Program-made: the position numbers and the translations under genes
Part shown: positions 1 through 4,866 of the stretch, one piece after another
Position numbering within the stretch: position 1 is the stretch's first letter
How the letters are laid out: the number at the start of each line of letters is the position of its first letter
NCBI GenBank assembly: GCA_023432655.1
Contig: JAEYUK010000081.1
Span: 1-6,103, forward strand
DNA: 6,103 nt
Origin: Pseudomonadota bacterium
GTDB taxonomy: Bacteria; Bdellovibrionota; Bacteriovoracia; Bacteriovoracales; Bacteriovoracaceae
Direction of reading: 5' to 3'
Notes under the pieces: model-generated
What the model was told of the DNA's origin: nothing
The model's input: the letters and a program-made list of their open reading frames with translations, nothing else
Database searches by the model: none

Positions 1-191
1 GTATTGCAGTGGCGATGAACACGACGGCCCTTGGTTTGATTTCTGCGATTTCTCTTATGGTGATTCATACCTTTCTCATGGCAAAAGGAGAAAAGATGAT
101 TAAAGAAATTGAGGAAAACTCAGTGAAACTTCTAGATCTTCTTTCAACTAAGAAAGGACATGTGGCCGCTAACTTAGATAAAGCAGCTTAA
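1..191 (+). CDS. MotA/TolQ/ExbB-family proton channel protein, C-terminal fragment (AglR-like)
   Basis: This is the 3' end of a gene that starts left of the window. The frame is open from base 3, so the GTG at 9 and ATG at 15 are internal codons, not starts. The 62 visible residues begin with the last transmembrane helix, reading IAVAMNTTALGLISAIS and continuing to about VIHTFLM. This matches the TM3 signature of ExbB/TolQ (T-A-x-G-L-x-x-A-I-P), including the conserved pore threonine, here codon 24-26. A charged cytoplasmic tail (about 40 residues, many Lys/Glu) follows and ends at TAA 189-191. In this family five such subunits surround a dimer of ExbD/TolR proteins and conduct protons in the inner membrane. 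Two ExbD/TolR genes follow directly, as expected for a motor operon. One oddity is that the usual proline of the AIP motif is serine (codon 51-53). The family call is firm; the AglR-like role rests on the neighbours. Confidence 0.88.
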   Translation, partial: IAVAMNTTALGLISAISLMVIHTFLMAKGEKMIKEIEENSVKLLDLLSTKKGHVAANLDKAA

Positions 192-196
192 GGTAC

Positions 197-201
197 AAGG
201 A
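197..201 (+). promoter_or_regulatory. Shine-Dalgarno for the first ExbD/TolR gene
   Basis: AAGGA lies 8 bases before the ATG at 210, inside the only gap longer than 3 bases in this window (192-209). It supports that start. The 18-base gap is too short to hold a promoter as well, so the gene is read through from the TolQ-like gene. Confidence 0.7.
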
Positions 202-209
202 CAGATAAT

Positions 210-674
210 ATGAAAACTGGTCATAAACTTAAAAAGATTGAGAAACTTAACCTGGTTCCAATTCTGGATTCGGTTTTCATTTTCATCTTCTTTCTACTGA
301 TGTCCGCTCAGTTTGTTGATGTCTATGAGATCGGCTCTTCAGTACCCATGACCAAAGAAGTTAAACAAGAAAAACAGGAGAAGGATCCCCTGAATTTAAC
401 ACTGGAAGTGACGAAAACTCAGATAGTTGTGAAAACAGGTCTTCGTTCTATCCGCTCACGGACTTTTGCCTCTGAACAAAAGAAAGAGATGAAGGATTAT
501 CTTATTGAGCTAAAACGTCAGCATCCTAAAGAAAACACGATGATCTTAAAAGCTGACCCGAAGATCTCTTTCCAGAATCTGATTTCGGTGATTGACAGTA
601 CTCAGAACAATGATGCCGGTAAAGACAAGAAACTCTTTGACCAAATCGTCTTTGATAACAACGGAGTGAGATAG
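210..674 (+). CDS. ExbD/TolR-family biopolymer transport protein, first copy (AglQ/AglS-like)
   Basis: This 154-residue protein has the ExbD/TolR layout: a short basic cytoplasmic N-terminus (residues 1-14), one transmembrane helix (about 15-35) and a periplasmic domain. The helix opens with LNLVPILDSVFIFIFFLL, in which Asp20 matches the proton-carrying aspartate of ExbD/TolR. The linker after the helix is Lys/Glu-rich (about 50-60). The periplasmic domain ends with a family-like pattern, LKADPKISFQNLISVID (about 113-129), then a charged insertion and LFDQIVFD near the C-terminus. That ending resembles AglQ/AglS-type TolR proteins more than E. coli TolR. In this family a dimer sits inside the TolQ-like pentamer and couples proton flow to movement in the periplasm. 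It is the first of two adjacent, divergent copies; the next gene starts 1 base after its stop. The family is clear. The partner and exact function are inferred. Confidence 0.9.
   Translation: MKTGHKLKKIEKLNLVPILDSVFIFIFFLLMSAQFVDVYEIGSSVPMTKEVKQEKQEKDPLNLTLEVTKTQIVVKTGLRSIRSRTFASEQKKEMKDYLIELKRQHPKENTMILKADPKISFQNLISVIDSTQNNDAGKDKKLFDQIVFDNNGVR
663..666 (+). promoter_or_regulatory. Shine-Dalgarno inside the end of the first ExbD/TolR gene
   Basis: GGAG lies 9 bases before the ATG at 676 and within the last codons of the upstream gene. The stop (672-674) and next start are 1 base apart. This layout predicts translational coupling, which would keep the two TolR-like subunits in step. Confidence 0.6.
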
Positions 675-675
675 T

Positions 676-1152
676 ATGAAAAAGAAATTCTCCCGCAAAA
701 GAGAAAGTGAACCGGTCGATGTGGACATTACATCGCTACTGGATATCCTCACCATCCTCCTGGTGTTTCTTTTGATGAGCTATAATGCCTCTGACTTAAA
801 GCTTGATCTGCAGCCCAATCTTGAGATGGCCGATTCTTATGCAAGAGAAATGACCCGTTATGCTCCGGTGGTTCAGATCGATAAATCAGCAGTTGTATAT
901 GTTAACAATAAAGAGGTGGGAAGGCTTCCTGCTTCAGGTGAAATGAAAGTATTAACTGAAACTCTCAAAGTAGCTAAGGCCGACATCGTTGCGGAAAATA
1001 AAAAGAAGCTCGCTAACCAGCAAATTAACCCGGATTTGATTAACCTCATATTTGACAAGGATATGGATTACGCCGTCGTTCAAAGAGTCATGCATGACTC
1101 GGCTCTCGCAGGTTATTCACAATTTAAGTTCATTGTGAAAGGAAACTATTAG
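676..1152 (+). CDS. ExbD/TolR-family biopolymer transport protein, second copy (AglS/AglQ-like)
   Basis: This 158-residue protein is a second ExbD/TolR member. It has a basic N-terminus (KKKFSRKRE), then VDVDITSLLDILTILLVFLL, a textbook ExbD entry to the membrane helix (about 18-37) with Asp23 as the predicted proton-binding residue. The periplasmic part carries a β-strand-like stretch, VVQIDKSAVVYVNNKEV (about 65-81), and a C-terminal pattern FDKDMDYAVVQRVMHDSALAGYSQFKFIV that fits the ExbD fold (D-x-x-x-x-Y-x-x-V-x-x-V-M ... AGY). It differs clearly from the first copy, so it is a distinct subunit and not a recent tandem duplication. One TolQ-like protein plus two TolR-like proteins is the composition of the M. 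xanthus AglRQS gliding motor. The gene sits 1 base from both neighbours. A general ExbBD energiser for outer-membrane transport is the alternative. Confidence 0.92.
   Translation: MKKKFSRKRESEPVDVDITSLLDILTILLVFLLMSYNASDLKLDLQPNLEMADSYAREMTRYAPVVQIDKSAVVYVNNKEVGRLPASGEMKVLTETLKVAKADIVAENKKKLANQQINPDLINLIFDKDMDYAVVQRVMHDSALAGYSQFKFIVKGNY
1138..1143 (+). promoter_or_regulatory. Shine-Dalgarno for the large exported repeat protein
   Basis: AAAGGA ends 10 bases before the ATG at 1154, inside the last codons of the second ExbD/TolR gene, whose stop ends at 1152. The site and the signal peptide that immediately follows both support this start. Confidence 0.55.
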
Positions 1153-1153
1153 G

Positions 1154-4039
1154 ATGAAAATTTTACTTGTCGCCATCCTTTATTCAAGTCTTTCTTTGGC
1201 CGCCGATAAGGCCGAACCTAAGAAAGAACTAACTAATAAACGTTGGCATACGCTGATGGCATTAGTAGGTCAGGAAATGAAGATCCTGGAAGGGGCCAAG
1301 CGCAAAGGTGTCGATATCCGTTATAGAATGCTTGAACTTCATTCGGAACGATTGAAGCTCATCCATGAAAAGAATAACCTGGAATTCATGCAAAAATCCG
1401 TAAAAATCGGATCAGGAAAAAACAAGGAAAGTTTTTTCAAAGAAACGAGAAACTACTACAATTTTACAAAAAACTTCGGACTCGATCTCCTTAAGAAAAA
1501 TCCTTCCAAATATAGAAGGGCCGAAGTTCTTTACGCCCTGGCCTTGAATTCTCGTGACTATGGTCAAGATAATGTCACTGAAAAATTCCTGTTAGAAGTG
1601 ATATCTCTGGTAAAAGATCCTCACAATTCTTTACGCCACCACGCTGAAACTGCGCTGGCCGATTTTTACTATAACGAAAAACGCTTCCCCGACGCCATTA
1701 AGTATTATGAAAGAGTCATCACAAAAGTTGAAGATGATTGGATGACAAAGCATTTATTTAACCTCTCCTGGTGTTATCTGAAAAACCGTGAGTTTGATCG
1801 GGCGATTGATACCATCAAAAAATCCTACTTTGAGAGTAAAAATCCAGTCTACGTGAATATAAAAGACCAGGTCCTGGAAAATATTGGTTCATTTTATGTC
1901 TATGCCGGAAGACCGTTGGATGGACTTGACTTTTATTTAACAAACGAGAAGAACCCTCTGCCATATCTTATGCCTATGGCGGTTAAGACTTCTGATAAGG
2001 GACATGAAAGAGAAACGAAGACGATTTTAGATGCTGCTCAAAAAGTAATCGATAAAAACGGATTCTATGAACATCAGGAAGAATTACTTCATTCTTATAT
2101 GGATTTCTACCGCCATTATAACCGTTTCACTGACCATGAGAAAATTGCCAGAAACCTGGTTGCCTATTATAAGAAAGCGCACCAGGAACTTGAGAAGGAT
2201 AAAAAGACCAAATTTAAAATAGAGATGAAAGAAGACGCTATTGAAAAAATGAGAACCTTGGCGGGCTTCCTTCAGGTAAAACTGGTAAAAGATGTCAAAA
2301 AAGATGAAGGTCTTCATAATGCTGAAGAATTAGATCTCGTATTGAACTACTTTTCTCACCTCATTACTCTTGATCATACCCGCAAAGTTGAATATTTCTA
2401 CTTTCGTGCCGAAACTTATTATTCTGTACATAAATTTACCGAGGCTGCCCCTAGCTATGTTGAGGCGATTAATGAGGCCAAAAGAGTTAAAAATCAGGAT
2501 CTCGCCCGGAAATCGCTTAATTCACTACTCGCTTTAACAGGTCTTGAAGTTCTCGAGAAAAATGAAAATTTAAAGTTTCTGATTTTTGCTTATTCTGAGC
2601 ACATTGGGCTCTGGCCTCGTGATGACCGATCTGAAAAAATCTATCCTAAACTTTTTGAGATCTACCGCGAAGGGCACGACGATGTGAAGGCCACGGCTTT
2701 GATCCGCTCTTATAACAAGGCCTATCCGGAACACTTGAAAGAACAGCAGACTTTCATGACAAAAATTCTTGATCAATTTATTGAAAAACAAAACACAGAT
2801 AAACTTACTCATTGGGTCGCTGAGTTTAAATTGGGTTTCTTGTCTTTTAATAAAGAGACCATCGAAAAAACGGAAATTATTCTTGGTAATATTCTTTTCA
2901 TTCAGTATCAAGAACTTGCTAAAAAAGGTGAACGCCTCGCTGCGGCCAAAGGCTTTGAAAGCCTGTATGTCCATAAGCTCTATCCTAATAAGGTTAAGTA
3001 CCAGGCAGCTTTCTTTGCGGCGATGGCCTATCTGGAGCTAGGTGAGACTGTTAAGAGTTATTACTGGCAGGAGCTTGCTCATGCCCGAATGACTGAAGAG
3101 GAAAAATTAGAGCGCCGGGAAGAGCAGCTTAAAATGAGTGAGAGAACTTATCGACTTCAGGACTTTGTAACCTCTTACAAGCTTTCAGAACAGCTTCTGA
3201 ATAAATACTGTAAGTTAAAAGATGCGACTCAGAACCGTTTCTATGAAATTGCCGTGATGACAGCTGTTGTCGAGGGCCTTCCTGATAACGCTGAAAAGAT
3301 CGTCCGAGAGTACACTAAATGTATTCCAAATCCTGCTTCCAAAGATCAGGCCCTGGCCCAAATTTATCAATATCATGAAAAGCAGGGTAAGTTTTTTGCG
3401 TTAAGAAATTTTCTTAAACGCCATCCGGTTGAGCCTTATATAAGTCAATACCGCTTTACTTTACAAAAATGGTATTGGGAGAAGAATGATTTAAACCTAA
3501 AAGACCAAATTCAGAAAGAGTTTATTGCCCTTAAACATCCAGAAGCCACCGCCTGGTTAAAAGAAATCGCTCTTCAGAAAGAAGCTCAAAAAGATATGCA
3601 GGCCCTAATGAGTGCTGTGGTTTGGGACAAACCTGTCTTTGATGGGGCCGCCTTCAACAAGTCCTTAGAAAATTATCTTTTAAAACTTAAACACTTTAAA
3701 GACCGCTATCAGAATCTCACAGAATCTTCTCAAGTGGACCTTGCCATTCTCACAACCAGGGCCTTCTCTGATGTCTATCGTCATATTGGTGAAACTATTC
3801 AGAGTCTGCGCCCCCGCGGAATGGATGATAAAACGGTAAAAGAATTTCAGGCGGCCATGAAAAATGTTTCGGCCCAGTTCATAACCGCTTCTAGACAATA
3901 CGATAAAAACCTTGAGAAGGCCTTAAAGGATAAAGAAATGCTTGCTTGGGGTTCTCGTTCGATTGCCTCTTTTGAAGAAGTTGAAAATCCTGTTTTTTCA
4001 TTCTTCACAGGACTTACCATGGATAAGAGTAAGGAGTAG
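1154..4039 (+). CDS. Large exported TPR-like helical-repeat protein (GltD/GltI-like candidate)
   Basis: This 961-residue protein begins with a short signal peptide (MKILLVAILYSSLSLAA, cleavage probably after Ala16), so it should be periplasmic or surface-associated. There is no lipobox and no later membrane helix. The rest is almost wholly α-helical and rich in Lys, Glu, Tyr and Phe. The clearest TPR-like units are about 163-192 (AETALADFYYNEKRFPDAIK...), 198-227 (LFNLSWCYLKNREFDRAID...), 413-442 (around YFRAETYYSVHKF) and 614-643 (around FFAAMAYLELGE). Weaker helical pairs fill the gaps. A highly charged helix lies at about 646-668. The last 140 residues look helical but not TPR-like. Between the motor genes and the TPR lipoprotein, it is best explained as the periplasmic scaffold of the machine. 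Large TPR proteins of the Agl-Glt system (GltD/AgmU, GltI/AgmK) are the nearest known analogues. I cannot tell which, or whether it is a new component. Confidence 0.85.
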   Translation: MKILLVAILYSSLSLAADKAEPKKELTNKRWHTLMALVGQEMKILEGAKRKGVDIRYRMLELHSERLKLIHEKNNLEFMQKSVKIGSGKNKESFFKETRNYYNFTKNFGLDLLKKNPSKYRRAEVLYALALNSRDYGQDNVTEKFLLEVISLVKDPHNSLRHHAETALADFYYNEKRFPDAIKYYERVITKVEDDWMTKHLFNLSWCYLKNREFDRAIDTIKKSYFESKNPVYVNIKDQVLENIGSFYVYAGRPLDGLDFYLTNEKNPLPYLMPMAVKTSDKGHERETKTILDAAQKVIDKNGFYEHQEELLHSYMDFYRHYNRFTDHEKIARNLVAYYKKAHQELEKDKKTKFKIEMKEDAIEKMRTLAGFLQVKLVKDVKKDEGLHNAEELDLVLNYFSHLITLDHTRKVEYFYFRAETYYSVHKFTEAAPSYVEAINEAKRVKNQDLARKSLNSLLALTGLEVLEKNENLKFLIFAYSEHIGLWPRDDRSEKIYPKLFEIYREGHDDVKATALIRSYNKAYPEHLKEQQTFMTKILDQFIEKQNTDKLTHWVAEFKLGFLSFNKETIEKTEIILGNILFIQYQELAKKGERLAAAKGFESLYVHKLYPNKVKYQAAFFAAMAYLELGETVKSYYWQELAHARMTEEEKLERREEQLKMSERTYRLQDFVTSYKLSEQLLNKYCKLKDATQNRFYEIAVMTAVVEGLPDNAEKIVREYTKCIPNPASKDQALAQIYQYHEKQGKFFALRNFLKRHPVEPYISQYRFTLQKWYWEKNDLNLKDQIQKEFIALKHPEATAWLKEIALQKEAQKDMQALMSAVVWDKPVFDGAAFNKSLENYLLKLKHFKDRYQNLTESSQVDLAILTTRAFSDVYRHIGETIQSLRPRGMDDKTVKEFQAAMKNVSAQFITASRQYDKNLEKALKDKEMLAWGSRSIASFEEVENPVFSFFTGLTMDKSKE
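4031..4036 (+). promoter_or_regulatory. Strong Shine-Dalgarno for the TPR lipoprotein
   Basis: AAGGAG, the closest match to the anti-Shine-Dalgarno in this window, lies 6 bases before the ATG at 4043. It falls inside the last codons of the 961-residue protein's gene. Its strength suggests the lipoprotein is made at a higher rate than the large protein before it. Confidence 0.7.
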
Positions 4040-4042
4040 AAC

Positions 4043-4864
4043 ATGAAGACAATATCGATTTTATTTCTATTGATGGTTCTGACCTCCTGCTCTTCTTCAA
4101 GAATTGACAGGAAGATATCTGATGTAACATGGGACTCACTGGCCGATGAATCTTACCTGCGTTGGGATGAACTACGCCTTAAGAAAAATGCCAATCCTGA
4201 TCACTCGGTTGTCAATTGTTATCAAGGTAAGGCCAAAGATACTCTTGAAATGTACAAGAAAGATTATCTAACAAAAGGGCAAACCCCTTATTACTGGCTC
4301 CATATCGGGAACTGCTATTTTGTACAGGAATCATGGACCAAGGCCGAATTCTTTTATCGTATGGCCCTTGATGAGAATAAGGAAGCGACGGTTAAGTCAA
4401 TCGCACTTAATAATCTGGGTCTCATTCATTTTAAATACGAACAATGGGAGAAAGGTAGAAACTTTCTCCAGCAATCAATGAAACTAGCTCCTAGTTTTAA
4501 AACGCCTCGTTATAATATCTCTCAGCTTTATCTACAGTTTGGTCTTTATGATAATGCCATCTCTGTGCTAAGTGAGAGGGCCTTCCGAGGCCATAAGGAT
4601 ATTGATGTTTATTTTTCCTTGGCAAACGCCTATCTCTATAAGGGGAACCTGAAAGAGGCATCTGCTTATTTTAAAATGATTCCTCTGAATCATTATAAAA
4701 GAGAAGACATTGCGGCGACTTATGCTTTGTACTTAATTAAGATCGGTGACCTCAACGGGGCCAAAGAAATTATGCATAACCGAGAAAGATCGGATGTCCC
4801 GGAGATCACAGCGATTTCTCAAAAAATTGAAAAGATACTCCTTCAAAGAATGAAAGAGGAATAG
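4043..4864 (+). CDS. TPR outer-membrane lipoprotein (AglT/GltE-like)
   Basis: This 273-residue protein starts with a lipoprotein signal peptide, MKTISILFLLMVLTSCSSS. The lipobox is L13-T14-S15-C16, so Cys16 would be lipidated. Serine at +2, with no aspartate, favours outer-membrane sorting by the usual Lol rule. After a linker come about five TPR units: about 82-112 (YYWLHIGNCYFVQESWTKAE), 118-150 (ALNNLGLIHFKYEQWEKG), 154-181 (YNISQLYLQFGLYDNAIS), 187-214 (VYFSLANAYLYKGNLKEAS) and 222-245 (DIAATYALYLIKIGDLNGAK). These carry the small/large hydrophobic spacing and Gly/Ala positions of TPRs, which form protein-binding solenoids. Size, lipidation and repeats match AglT (GltE), a TPR lipoprotein of the M. 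xanthus gliding complex. It lies 3 bases after the large repeat protein, a likely partner. PilF-like or Tol-associated TPR lipoproteins are alternatives, but no type IV pilus or pal/tolB gene is nearby. Confidence 0.9.
   Translation: MKTISILFLLMVLTSCSSSRIDRKISDVTWDSLADESYLRWDELRLKKNANPDHSVVNCYQGKAKDTLEMYKKDYLTKGQTPYYWLHIGNCYFVQESWTKAEFFYRMALDENKEATVKSIALNNLGLIHFKYEQWEKGRNFLQQSMKLAPSFKTPRYNISQLYLQFGLYDNAISVLSERAFRGHKDIDVYFSLANAYLYKGNLKEASAYFKMIPLNHYKREDIAATYALYLIKIGDLNGAKEIMHNRERSDVPEITAISQKIEKILLQRMKEE
4855..4860 (+). promoter_or_regulatory. Shine-Dalgarno for the FHA protein
   Basis: AGAGGA lies 6 bases before the ATG at 4867 and within the last codons of the lipoprotein gene. It supports this start for the open frame that runs off the right edge. 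Translation probably re-initiates after the stop at 4862-4864. Confidence 0.6.
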
Positions 4865-4866
4865 AT

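Noticed and set aside
9..191. A separate small 60-residue gene starting at GTG 9 or ATG 15
   Set aside because: The frame is open to the left edge, and the residues are the TM3 signature of the ExbB/TolQ family, so this is the end of a longer gene.
546..755. Minus-strand open frame across the junction of the two ExbD/TolR genes
   Set aside because: It lies opposite two clear family members, has no recognisable motif or supporting context, and is expected by chance.
1403..1433. A GSGKNKES stretch (residues 86-93 of the large protein) resembling a P-loop
   Set aside because: The Walker A pattern needs Gly four residues before the Gly-Lys pair and Ser/Thr after it. Here those positions are Lys/Val and Asn, and the protein is predicted to be exported.
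2950..2964. Short palindrome AGGCTTTGAAAGCCT
   Set aside because: The realistic hairpin has only about five base pairs, lies in coding sequence and has no T-tract, so chance is sufficient.
2084..2974. Minus-strand open frames (2084-2317, 2570-2974) and a + strand alternative-frame open stretch (2769-3041)
   Set aside because: All overlap the 961-residue gene. Their Phe-, Ile- and Leu-rich translations are what reverse-complemented or frame-shifted Lys/Glu/Asn codons give.
3680..4044. Minus-strand open frames at 3680-3898 and 3847-4044
   Set aside because: They overlap the 3' end of the large repeat-protein gene and each other, without a ribosome binding site or recognisable domain.
4579..4592. 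GGCCT-TCCG-AGGCC hairpin within the lipoprotein gene
   Set aside because: A five-pair stem in coding DNA of a GGCC-rich genome is expected by chance. It has no U-run and so is not a terminator.
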